From Planctomycetota bacterium (lineage in GTDB: Bacteria; Planctomycetota; UBA1135; UBA2386), in NCBI GenBank assembly GCA_003235605.1, contig QJVU01000580.1, positions 1 to 6,031 of the forward strand: a DNA stretch of 6,031 nucleotides, given 5' to 3'. Under the pieces are notes generated by a model that was given only the letters and a program-made list of their open reading frames with translations, was not told where the DNA came from and did no database searches. The stretch's first letter is position 1. Every line of letters starts with the position of its first letter. Shown here piece after piece: positions 1 to 6,008 of the stretch. The position numbers and the translations under genes are program-made.

Positions 1-2
1 CC

Positions 3-233
3 GGCCCGTCGGTGGCCTGGTGTCGCCAGGGTTTCGTGACCGGCTACCTGCGCTCCCTGTTGAAGGAGCACGAGCACCTGGAGAAGGAGGGGTTGATCAA
101 GCCGACTCGCCGCTTCGGATACCGTCTGCTCATGAGGGTCGGACGCCTGTTGATGGAGCAGGTCGAGGCGGACGGGATGACCTGCACGATGCGTTGGGAG
201 AACATGCGGCTCCAGCTGCGGATCGGGTTGTAG
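3..233 (+). CDS. C-terminal fragment of an unrecognised protein, cut by the left window edge
   Basis: The frame is open from the first bases of the window and ends at a TAG (231-233), giving 76 visible residues. The 5' part of the gene lies outside, so the in-frame GTG at 12 is probably an internal codon and not the true start. Codon use supports coding: third positions are overwhelmingly G or C. The fragment is helical-looking and basic (K/R-rich, for example EKEGLIKPTRRFGYR), has two cysteines (in AWCRQG and MTCTMR), several methionines, and ends in MRLQLRIGL. I see no signal peptide or membrane segment in this part. I do not recognise the family and assign no function. It converges on the methyltransferase gene, with 50 bp between the stop codons. 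Confidence 0.6.
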   Translation, partial: GPSVAWCRQGFVTGYLRSLLKEHEHLEKEGLIKPTRRFGYRLLMRVGRLLMEQVEADGMTCTMRWENMRLQLRIGL

Positions 234-239
234 TCCTCT

Positions 240-255
240 CCGAGAAAGCGCTCGG
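240..255. repeat. Short inverted repeat between convergent genes, possible weak bidirectional terminator
   Basis: CCGAG (240-244) and CTCGG (251-255) form a perfect 5-bp stem around a 6-base loop. It lies in the 50-bp gap between two convergent stop codons, where a terminator is expected. There is no T-tract on either side, so it is not a standard Rho-independent terminator, and a stem this short can arise by chance in GC-rich DNA. Confidence 0.25.
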
Positions 256-283
256 CCTGGGTCAAGGGTACAGGAATCTCCAG

Positions 284-916
284 CTACGGCTTGGAGCGGC
301 AGCACAGCAGGAGCCATTGCTCGCTCACGAAACGGCGGAGGGGTCGGGCCTTCACCAGTGTGAGGTCCGCGGCATGGAGTTCTTCGGCGAGGGTGCCCAG
401 GCGGATGGCAACCCGACTGCTGGTGCGGCCAAGGAGGCGGCGACGAAGCAGACGCCGCAGGTGTTGCAGGGAGACCGAGTGGAAGAACGACAGCACCAGG
501 GGGCCGCGGCTGACCCGGGCCAGCTCACGCAGGATCTGCACCCGCTCCTCGGGACCGGGAATGTGGTGGAGCAGGCGCATGCAAAGGACGCCGGCGAAGC
601 TGCGGTCGGGAAACGGCAGCTGCAAGGCGGAGGCGCAGACCCGGCGATGACCGGAACCTGCCGCCTGGACCATGGCCAGGCTGCGGTCCACCTGCACTGC
701 CGAGGGTGCGGAAGGCAACAGGTCGGTGAGGCGCCCCGCACCTGCGGGGACGTCCAGCCAGGGGCCCGCGAACGTGTTGGCATGGGCCAACAGGTTCCGC
801 AGCGCTTCGACCTCGCGGCGGTGGGTGGCGGCGCCGGTGCCCTGGCGAAAGCGCTGGTCCCGGTAGCGCTGGGGGTAGGTGGCCTCCCGCAGATAGGGCG
901 TTTCTGGACAGTCCAT
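284..916 (-). CDS. Class I SAM-dependent methyltransferase (Methyltransf_11 type)
   Basis: The 210-residue protein has the signatures of a small Rossmann-fold methyltransferase. Motif I is LDVPAGAGRL (residues 54-63), a variant of the glycine-rich SAM-binding loop. An acidic residue (D77 in VQVDRS) follows at the end of strand 2 and would bind the ribose hydroxyls. The segment QLPFPDRSFAGVLCMRLLHH (99-118) matches the motif of Methyltransf_11 enzymes (family pattern xLPFxDxsFDxVxxxxxLHH). The N-terminal part contains YRDQRFRQGTGAATHRREVE (18-37), probably a substrate-side helix. An arginine-rich helix (RRLLRRRLLGR, 154-164) could contact acidic lipid or nucleic acid. The family covers small molecules, quinones and lipids, so the substrate cannot be named. 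The ATG at 916-914 has no clear Shine-Dalgarno site, only a GGGG run 7-10 bases upstream. The gene is divergent from the PilZ gene. No signal peptide is visible, so it is probably cytoplasmic. Confidence 0.87.
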   Translation of the reverse strand: MDCPETPYLREATYPQRYRDQRFRQGTGAATHRREVEALRNLLAHANTFAGPWLDVPAGAGRLTDLLPSAPSAVQVDRSLAMVQAAGSGHRRVCASALQLPFPDRSFAGVLCMRLLHHIPGPEERVQILRELARVSRGPLVLSFFHSVSLQHLRRLLRRRLLGRTSSRVAIRLGTLAEELHAADLTLVKARPLRRFVSEQWLLLCCRSKP

Positions 917-1025
917 GGGGGAACCCCGGCGTGGCTCCCTTCAAGGGCCAGGCCTCGGGGGTCGAAATCACTAGAACTGGAACGAGAGAACTAGAACCAG
1001 ACGGGGACCTCGAGCAACGAGCAAT
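917..1025. promoter_or_regulatory. Divergent intergenic region with repeated GAAC motif (candidate operator/promoter)
   Basis: This 109-bp gap separates the divergent methyltransferase and PilZ genes and should hold the promoters for both. Most of it is GC-rich, but 963-999 is locally AT-rich (21 of 37 bases A or T). Inside that stretch, GAACTGGAAC (974-983) and GAACTAGAAC (988-997) form two near-identical 10-mers separated by GAGA. Seen differently, ACTAGAAC occurs exactly at 970-977 and 990-997, 20 bp apart, close to two helical turns. GAAC starts at 974, 980, 988 and 994, a 6-8-6 spacing. This looks like paired half-sites for a dimeric regulator. I found no convincing -35/-10 pair in either direction, so the promoter call rests on position and base composition. 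Confidence 0.45.
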
Positions 1026-1334
1026 ATGGCCAAGAGCAAGATCCACGACCAGTCGCAGACCCAGCGGGGACGTCGTCGCAGCGAACGGCGGCCCTTGGAC
1101 GGTCCCGTCGTGGTGTGGTTCGACGACACGCCCCTCGTCGGTTCCGGCCAGAACGTCTCCGAGGACGGGGTGTTCTTCGTCGCCGACGGCGGGGTCAAGG
1201 TGCGGGTCCAGATCGAGGGCAAGGAGCAGGTGGTGGGCGAGGTGGTGCGGGTCACCTCGATGGGGCACGGCAAGACCGGCATCGCTGTGGCCTTCCAGAA
1301 GACCGACTCCTCAGACCTGACACCTGAGTCCTGA
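1026..1334 (+). CDS. Stand-alone PilZ-domain protein, probable cyclic-di-GMP receptor
   Basis: The 102-residue protein is almost entirely one PilZ domain. Both parts of the c-di-GMP-binding signature are visible: the RxxxR element within RRRSERR (R18 to R22) and the [D/N]xSxxG element as NVSEDG (43-48). The later beta strands follow the family pattern, with VKVRVQI (57-63), VVGEVVRVT (69-77) and GKTGIAVAF (82-90). The N-terminal tail (1-16) is polar and basic, and the C-terminal tail is short and acidic. There is no signal peptide or membrane segment, so it is a cytosolic single-domain adaptor that would change partner binding on sensing c-di-GMP. The partner is unknown, as is usual for single-domain PilZ proteins. 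The ATG at 1026 starts just before the domain and lacks a good Shine-Dalgarno site. It is the first gene of a plus-strand run and is followed after 34 bp by the DUF2058-like gene. Confidence 0.87.
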   Translation: MAKSKIHDQSQTQRGRRRSERRPLDGPVVVWFDDTPLVGSGQNVSEDGVFFVADGGVKVRVQIEGKEQVVGEVVRVTSMGHGKTGIAVAFQKTDSSDLTPES

Positions 1335-1368
1335 CCAGGAACTCCAGCAGCGGCTAAGATCCCGGGTC

Positions 1369-1872
1369 ATGGGAGACCTGCGTGATGCCCTGCGGAAGGC
1401 CAACGTCCTCTCCAAGAAGGACGCCAAGCGCCTGGCACACGAGGAGCGGGTCCACCGCACCCAGGTAGGCAGGGAGGGCCTGGAGCAGGAGCGGGGGCAA
1501 CGCCAGCAGGAGCTGGAGGCGATGCAGGAAGAGCAGCGGAGCCGCAGCCGCGGGGCCCAGGAGGAACTGCGGGCAGGACAGCAGGCGGCGGCAGAGCGGG
1601 CCGCATGCCTCGATCTGCTCCGCAAGGAGGTGCAGCCCGCCGGCAACCCCAGTGGCCAGGCGTTCTTCCTGCAACTGGACGACGGCACCCTGCCCCGCCT
1701 CAGCCTCGGGCCCGTGGAGAGGAACAACCTCCTGGCCGGGGTGACCTGCCTGGTCCGGGTCGGTCCCAGGGGAAGCCACGACTACGGCCTGTTGGCCACG
1801 GAACACGCCCGGCGGGTGCGGAAGGCCCTCCCGGATCGGGTGGTCTGGGCGGCCCGCGGGGTGCTCGGATAG
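1369..1872 (+). CDS. DUF2058-like coiled-coil protein
   Basis: The 167-residue protein resembles the DUF2058 (YaiL-type) layout. A short N-terminal helix-turn segment, DLRDALRKANVLSKKDAKR (3-21), recalls the family opening in which a leader helix precedes a KK-rich stretch. A long, highly charged Q/E/R-rich helix spans about residues 22-88 and is very likely a coiled coil. A compact C-terminal beta domain follows (about 97-160), with FFLQLDDGTLPRLSLG, then LLAGVTCLVRV, then HDYGLLATEHARRVRK. This matches the family order of a strand with a DG turn, a helix, a 'G..iv' strand and a 'y.lvp...a..i' end. The molecular function of DUF2058 proteins is not well established. The start ATG at 1369 fits the family N-terminus but has no Shine-Dalgarno site. 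The 34-bp gap after the PilZ gene, on the same strand, suggests co-transcription. A lineage-specific coiled-coil protein that only resembles DUF2058 is the alternative. Confidence 0.65.
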   Translation: MGDLRDALRKANVLSKKDAKRLAHEERVHRTQVGREGLEQERGQRQQELEAMQEEQRSRSRGAQEELRAGQQAAAERAACLDLLRKEVQPAGNPSGQAFFLQLDDGTLPRLSLGPVERNNLLAGVTCLVRVGPRGSHDYGLLATEHARRVRKALPDRVVWAARGVLG

Positions 1873-1885
1873 ACTTGCGTTTTTC

Positions 1886-1901
1886 GACGCGCTGGCGCGT
1901 C
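1886..1901. repeat. Perfect inverted repeat after the DUF2058-like gene
   Basis: GACGCG (1886-1891) and CGCGTC (1896-1901) form a 6-bp GC-rich stem around a CTGG loop, extendable to 7 bp with a TG loop. It begins 14 bases after the stop codon of the DUF2058-like gene and lies in the 91-bp gap before the secreted-protein gene. The T-run (TTTTT, 1880-1884) lies 5' of the stem on the plus strand, the wrong side for a Rho-independent terminator. It may be an mRNA 3'-end or leader hairpin. The rest of the gap shows no recognisable promoter. Confidence 0.3.
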
Positions 1902-1963
1902 CCCGTTGGCGCCTCCGGCACACTGCAAGGTCGGACTGCACCCTGCTTCACCCAACTTCCCAC

Positions 1964-3253
1964 ATGATGAGAACCACCACATCCGCCTTGCTGTCGTCTG
2001 CTGTCGTCGCAGTCGCCGCGGCTGCCCTTGCGGCCCAGGCCCCGGAGCACAACGAGGTGATGCTGTTCGGCAGCATCGACATGGTGCAGAGCGTGAACCA
2101 TCCCTCCACGGGCTATGCCCTGGAATTGCCCGGGGTATCACCGGCTGCGTTCACCGCCACCAGCACCACGGGCGTTGCTGCCGGCACCCTCACCTGGGTC
2201 TGGTACCCGAGCCAGCTGCACGCTCGCTACGAGGACCACCTGGTGACCGGGCACATCATCGCCACGCGGCCGTCGTCGGCGACGCCGGCCGCCGCGTACC
2301 AGCAGACCCACAGCGGTCAGACCAGCCCCGGAGTGCCCCAGTACATTCCGCGGTTCCAGGTCTACGCCGCCAAGGCGCGCCCCACGCCGACGCCTGTGCC
2401 GCCGTTCGGGGCGGGCTACGACCCGGACTTCGGCAAGCAGCCCCTGTTGAGCTACACCACCTGGCACACCTTCCTCGAGACCCAGCCAGACGTGACCCGT
2501 GTCTGGGCAGTGACCTACAACACCGCGGTGCGCATCCCCAGCTCCCAGCAGGGAGGACCCAACGCCGAGATGGTGTTGGCGTACGAGTGGCGGGGAGGAG
2601 AGCACTGGACCAAGTCCGGCAGCCAGAGCATTCCCACCGGCTGGTCCGAGCAGCACTTCCAGCCGGTCCACTGGGGGCTGGCCAGCGCCGGCAGCCCCCG
2701 GGCCGTCAGCTACTTCGACCCGACCAAGATCGTGCCGGGAACCAACTTCAACCTCTACAGCTCCCCCTTCGCGGGCTACTACGAACAGCGCTCGACGCTC
2801 ATCCTGCACTCGGACTGGGGCGAGCTGCGGGACCCGAGCCTGAGCACCACGGTCTATCCGTCCTACAACCCGGGGTCGGGTCTCAGCGATCTCGGCAGCA
2901 CGGCGGGGGCCTTCAACTGGGACGTCTACTCCTCCAGGAGCTACGTCGGCAAGCGGGTGCTGCCGCTGTTGAACATCCGCGTGGGGGTGCAGGGTTCGGG
3001 CACGCCGTTTCCTCCGCACATGCTGGAGATAAACCCCGCAGACCCGTTGCTGACCGCGCTCTGGCCCAACCCGCTGGTGAGCGGCGTGATCAGCAGCACT
3101 GGGGTCTGGCTGCCGTCGAAGCGCGTCGCGGTGCCGGCCCTGGGCAGCAAGGCCATCGGCGTCTGGATCGGCCTGGAGTCCGCGATCCTGGACAGCACCA
3201 CCGGCAGTGTGCTGGACACCACCAACGCCTCCTGGTTCTACATCCAGAAGTGA
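1964..3253 (+). CDS. Secreted protein of unknown function, 429 residues, cysteine-free
   Basis: The N-terminus is a clear Sec signal peptide: MMRT, then a hydrophobic core (about residues 9-24, alanine/valine-rich) ending at ALAAQA before PEHNEV, with signal peptidase I cleavage likely after A26 or A23. The mature protein (about 400 residues) has no cysteine and is rich in aromatic residues (14 tryptophans in the full protein, many tyrosines), Ser/Thr, Gly and Pro. Alternating polar/hydrophobic stretches suggest an extracellular beta-rich fold. A Pro-rich linker (ARPTPTPVPPFG, near 145) may separate two regions. There is no C-terminal membrane anchor or sorting motif; it ends ASWFYIQK. I do not recognise a family or catalytic motif. 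Two tandem ATGs (1964 and 1967) are possible starts, neither preceded by a Shine-Dalgarno site. Its TGA overlaps the GTG start of the next gene by four bases, suggesting coupled translation and a shared role. An envelope, adhesion or extracellular binding role is a guess from location only. Confidence 0.87.
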   Translation: MMRTTTSALLSSAVVAVAAAALAAQAPEHNEVMLFGSIDMVQSVNHPSTGYALELPGVSPAAFTATSTTGVAAGTLTWVWYPSQLHARYEDHLVTGHIIATRPSSATPAAAYQQTHSGQTSPGVPQYIPRFQVYAAKARPTPTPVPPFGAGYDPDFGKQPLLSYTTWHTFLETQPDVTRVWAVTYNTAVRIPSSQQGGPNAEMVLAYEWRGGEHWTKSGSQSIPTGWSEQHFQPVHWGLASAGSPRAVSYFDPTKIVPGTNFNLYSSPFAGYYEQRSTLILHSDWGELRDPSLSTTVYPSYNPGSGLSDLGSTAGAFNWDVYSSRSYVGKRVLPLLNIRVGVQGSGTPFPPHMLEINPADPLLTALWPNPLVSGVISSTGVWLPSKRVAVPALGSKAIGVWIGLESAILDSTTGSVLDTTNASWFYIQK

Positions 3254-3843
3254 AGTCTCCCGGGAACGACTCTCCCTGGCTCTGGTCCGGCCTGCTCCTG
3301 CTGGTGGCTGTCGCTGGCGTCTGCCTGCTGTCGTTCTGGCCGGTGCAACCGAGGGCAGCGGTTCTCGCAGCGACGACGGCGAAGCCTCAGACACCTGCCG
3401 AGGACAGGATCCTTCCCGTGGCGTCGACAGGTGTGGCGTCCCCGAGAACAGGGCGTGGCGAGCCACGCTTCCCCGCCGAGTTCTTCCGCAAGTACCCCCC
3501 GGGCTCCCGCATTCCCATGCGCGTCCCCTACGTGGGCGAAGGCATCCAGGTCGGCCCGGGCCTGTTCGTGCCACCGCTGAACGGCGTCAAGGTGGAGGAC
3601 GGTATCCCGGCCATCGGCCGCAACCCGCGCCTGCCGCCACCGGGTCCCGTGGTGGCCAAGGTCGTCGCCGCCGACGGCCAGGAGTACTGGGAGCACCAGG
3701 ATGGTTCCTATACCTCCTGCACGTACTCCCGGATCCGCACCTCCGACGGCGCCCTCAAGGAGATCGTAGCCACCCAGCATGGCGCCATCGCCTCCAGGGG
3801 CGGAGGTCGCCGTCGTGCAGATGGGTCCCTGGGACAGCGCTAG
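3250..3843 (+). CDS. Membrane-anchored protein of unknown function, 197 residues, coupled to the upstream gene
   Basis: The GTG start (3250-3252) overlaps the TGA stop (3251-3253) of the secreted-protein gene as GTGA, a typical translational-coupling arrangement. The same frame stays open far upstream (to a TTG at 1906), but that part lies inside the secreted-protein gene and reads as an Arg/Gly/His/Gln-rich shadow. From the GTG the product becomes protein-like: a short polar N-terminus, then one hydrophobic helix (about residues 11-29, LWSGLLLLVAVAGVCLLSFW) that is a signal anchor or uncleaved signal. A Pro/Ala/Thr-rich linker (about 31-70) follows, then a basic-aromatic segment (PRFPAEFFRKYPPGSRIP, 72-89), a Gly/Pro-rich stretch (90-133) and a small compact end region (about 133-177) containing DGQEYWEHQDGSYTSCTYS. 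The C-terminus is basic. The soluble part is probably on the outer face of the membrane. I do not recognise a family. The gene converges on pnp with 12 bp between stop codons. Confidence 0.85.
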   Translation: MKSPGNDSPWLWSGLLLLVAVAGVCLLSFWPVQPRAAVLAATTAKPQTPAEDRILPVASTGVASPRTGRGEPRFPAEFFRKYPPGSRIPMRVPYVGEGIQVGPGLFVPPLNGVKVEDGIPAIGRNPRLPPPGPVVAKVVAADGQEYWEHQDGSYTSCTYSRIRTSDGALKEIVATQHGAIASRGGGRRRADGSLGQR

Positions 3844-3873
3844 ACAAGCGCGGCGCTAGAACTCCACAAGCGC
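3837..3873. repeat. Repeated GCGCTAGA elements and short inverted repeats across two convergent stop codons
   Basis: GCGCTAGA occurs at 3837-3844 and again at 3853-3860. The first copy contains the TAG stop of the membrane-anchored protein gene, and the second contains the CTA that reads as the TAG stop of pnp on the minus strand. ACAAGCGC is also repeated (3844-3851 and 3866-3873). Together they make two candidate 5-bp stems: GCGCT 3837-3841 with AGCGC 3847-3851, and GCGCT 3853-3857 with AGCGC 3869-3873. No T-tract follows in either direction, so a bidirectional terminator is possible but not demonstrated. Confidence 0.35.
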
Positions 3874-5994
3874 TGCATCCACACCCACTGCCGCCTTGTG
3901 AGAGAGTCGCAGGCGACCCCGGTCGTCGGCTCCCAGCACCTTCACCACCACCGCCGCGCCCTCGCCCAGCTGTCCTGCCAGTTCGGCCTTCGGTACCAGG
4001 CCTTCGGTCACGGCGTTGATGCGTACAAAGGCGCCGAAGTCCTTCACCCCGGTCACCGTACCGTTGTAGAAGCCCCCCGCCTTCACCAGGCCGACCTGGC
4101 GGTGGACACGGCGTATGGCCTTCTCGGCGGTAACACCGTCGGCTGCGTACACGAGCACGACCCCGTGGTCGTCGATGCTGACGCGGGCGCCGGTAGTGGC
4201 CTGGATCTCCTTGATGTTGGCGCCCCGTGGCCCCACCAGCAACCCGATCGAGTCCGGCATGATGAAGGTGCGCTGGACCCGCGGCGCATGCTTCGGCATC
4301 TCGACGTTGGGCCTTGCCTGGGTCTTGCGCATCTCCTCCAGGATCACAGCTCGTCCCGCGGCCGCCTGCTGCAAGGCCTCGTCCAGCTGCTGCATCGACA
4401 GGCCGCCCACCTTGTTGTCCAGCTGCAGCGCCGTGATCCCCTGCTCCGTGCCCACCACCTTGAAGTCCATGTCCCCGAGGTGGTCCTCCTCGCCGACGAT
4501 GTCCGAGAGCACCACCGTCCGCTTGCCGTCCGTCACCAGGCCCATGGCGATCCCGGCGGCTGCTCGCTGCATGGGCACGCCAGCGTGGAACAACGCCAGC
4601 GACCCGGCACAGACCGTGGCCATGGACGAGGAACCATTGCTCTCGGTGATCTCCGACTCCAGGCGGATCGTGTAGGGGAATTCCCCCTCGTCTGGCAGCA
4701 GCGGGCTGAGACCGCGGCGCGCCAGGTTGCCGTGACCGATCTCCCGCCGGCCTGGCCCCCGCAGGGGGCGCACTTCGTTGACGCAGTAGGGAGGAAAGTT
4801 GTAGTGCAGGAGGAATCGCTCCTGCTCCTCGCCGGCCAGGTTCTCCAGGCGCTGGGCATCTTCCGGCGTCCCCAGGGTGCAGGTGGCCAGCGCCTGGGTC
4901 TCTCCCCGGGTGAACAGGGCGGAGCCGTGGGTCCTCGGCAGCAGACCCACCTCGCACCAGATCGGCCGGATGTCCCCCGGCCCGCGCCCGTCCGGGCGCA
5001 GCCGGCTCTCGAGGATGCGCTCCCGGACCAGTTCGTGGTGCATGTGGTCGAAGGCCTGGCCAGCCACGGAGGCAGCCTGTTCGTCGCCCGCCGCCAGCCC
5101 TGCGAGGTAGCGGTCGCGGATCTCCCGCGCCGCCTGGGAGCGCTGGCCCTTTCCCGTCGCCTCGGCGAGGGTGCTGGCCAGAGCATCCCGCACCTCGGCG
5201 GGCACCGGGGGCAACTCGGGCTCCGGCGGCGGCGGCCGCTTCTCGCGGCCCACTGTCCGACTCAGCTCGTCGAAGCATCGCTGCAGCTTGGAGAGCCAGG
5301 CCAGCGCCTGGTCCAGGGCGCTTCGGCAGCGGTTTTCGTCCACCTCCCGGGCTTCCCCCTCCACCATCACCAGACCGTCGGGGCCTGCGCTCACCACGAA
5401 GTCCAGGTCGGCCTGCTGCTGTTTTTCGCGGCTGGGAAAGGCCAGGAAGCCGTCACCGTCCCTGGTCCCCACGATCCTGAGCCCGGCCGCAGGCCCCTTC
5501 GCCGGCAGGGGGCTCAGGTGTAGCGCGGCCGTGGCCGCCAGTAGTGCCACGCTGGTGGTGTCCGTAGCCGGATCGGCAGACAAGACCGTAGCCTGGATCT
5601 GGACCTCGCAGCGATATGCCTTGGGGAACAGCGACCGCACCGTCCGGTCGATGAGGCGCGAGATCAGGATCTCGTGATCGGAGATGCGGCCCTCCCGGCG
5701 GGTGTAGTTCTTGGGAATCCGGCCGGCGGCGGCCAGCTTCTCGCGATACTCCACCGTGAGGGGGAAGAAGGCTGCGTCGGGACGCGGCTCGTCGGCGGCT
5801 GCGATGGTGGCCAACACCACCGTGTCGCCAGCCCTGGCCACCACCGCGGCGGCGGCCTGGCGAGCAATGCGCCCGGTCTCGAAGCTCACCTTGGATCCCG
5901 CCAAGGAGACCTCGACACTGTGCGCAGTCGGGCGGGTGCTGGGGGTTTGGGTCAAGGGAACGGCGGGAATGTACCCGACTCCGGACCCTGGCAC
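3856..5994 (-). CDS. pnp: Polyribonucleotide nucleotidyltransferase (PNPase)
   Basis: PNPase degrades RNA 3' to 5' by phosphorolysis, releasing nucleoside diphosphates; it works as a cytosolic trimer in mRNA turnover. The 712 residues show the full family order. The first RNase PH domain (about 26-170) includes FFPLTVEYREK and SRLIDRTVRSLFP. A helical linker covers about 245-330. The second RNase PH domain (about 330-560) carries LPRTHGSALFTRGETQAL, GRREIGHGNLARRG, ESNGSSSM (451-458) and the catalytic EEDHLGDMDFKV, in which D504, D510 and K512 correspond to E. coli D486, D492 and K494. A KH domain (about 574-632) has GPRG as its GxxG loop, and an S1 domain (about 640-700) follows. The S1 domain is about 8 residues shorter than in E. 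coli between EGLV and RLRLS, and little follows it. The FFRR loop reads NYTRR (96-100). The GTG at 5994 gives an N-terminal extension of about 20 residues relative to E. coli. The TTG at 5955 is an alternative, neither has a Shine-Dalgarno site, and the frame is open to the window edge, so the start is uncertain. Confidence 0.97.
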   Translation of the reverse strand: MPGSGVGYIPAVPLTQTPSTRPTAHSVEVSLAGSKVSFETGRIARQAAAAVVARAGDTVVLATIAAADEPRPDAAFFPLTVEYREKLAAAGRIPKNYTRREGRISDHEILISRLIDRTVRSLFPKAYRCEVQIQATVLSADPATDTTSVALLAATAALHLSPLPAKGPAAGLRIVGTRDGDGFLAFPSREKQQQADLDFVVSAGPDGLVMVEGEAREVDENRCRSALDQALAWLSKLQRCFDELSRTVGREKRPPPPEPELPPVPAEVRDALASTLAEATGKGQRSQAAREIRDRYLAGLAAGDEQAASVAGQAFDHMHHELVRERILESRLRPDGRGPGDIRPIWCEVGLLPRTHGSALFTRGETQALATCTLGTPEDAQRLENLAGEEQERFLLHYNFPPYCVNEVRPLRGPGRREIGHGNLARRGLSPLLPDEGEFPYTIRLESEITESNGSSSMATVCAGSLALFHAGVPMQRAAAGIAMGLVTDGKRTVVLSDIVGEEDHLGDMDFKVVGTEQGITALQLDNKVGGLSMQQLDEALQQAAAGRAVILEEMRKTQARPNVEMPKHAPRVQRTFIMPDSIGLLVGPRGANIKEIQATTGARVSIDDHGVVLVYAADGVTAEKAIRRVHRQVGLVKAGGFYNGTVTGVKDFGAFVRINAVTEGLVPKAELAGQLGEGAAVVVKVLGADDRGRLRLSHKAAVGVDAALVEF

Positions 5995-6008
5995 CGCCGC
6001 AAACTGTT

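Noticed and set aside
20..994. 324-residue plus-strand frame across the left edge and opposite the methyltransferase
   Set aside because: It is antisense to clear methyltransferase motifs and overlaps the better-supported partial gene at 3-233.
525..1268. 247-residue minus-strand frame spanning the divergent gap
   Set aside because: It overlaps both the methyltransferase and the PilZ gene in wrong frames. Its His/Pro/Arg-rich composition marks it as a shadow.
1880..1901. T-run plus GC hairpin as a Rho-independent terminator
   Set aside because: The T-run is 5' of the hairpin on the plus strand, and on the minus strand the hairpin is followed by A residues, so neither direction gives a stem followed by a U-tract.
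1906..3249. Upstream part of a 645-residue open frame on the plus strand
   Set aside because: It overlaps the secreted-protein gene in another frame, reads as an Arg/Gly/His/Gln-rich shadow, and starts at a TTG. Only the part from the GTG at 3250 looks like protein.
2138..3574. 478-residue minus-strand frame opposite the secreted and membrane-anchored genes
   Set aside because: Its Arg/Gly-rich translation has no recognisable domain. The plus-strand genes have a signal peptide, an anchor helix and coupled start/stop codons.
3755..5278. 507-residue open frame on the minus strand overlapping pnp
   Set aside because: It is in another frame of the same strand as pnp, Arg/Gly/Ala-rich and without domains, so it is a GC-rich shadow.
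3898..5523. 541-residue open frame on the plus strand, antisense to pnp
   Set aside because: It lies wholly antisense to a confidently identified pnp. Its His/Gln/Arg-rich composition is typical of antisense frames in GC-rich DNA.
1026..5994. A c-di-GMP/RNA-decay module linking PilZ and PNPase
   Set aside because: Links between c-di-GMP and PNPase are known in E. coli, but here the genes are on opposite strands, 2.5 kb apart and convergent, so adjacency gives no real support.
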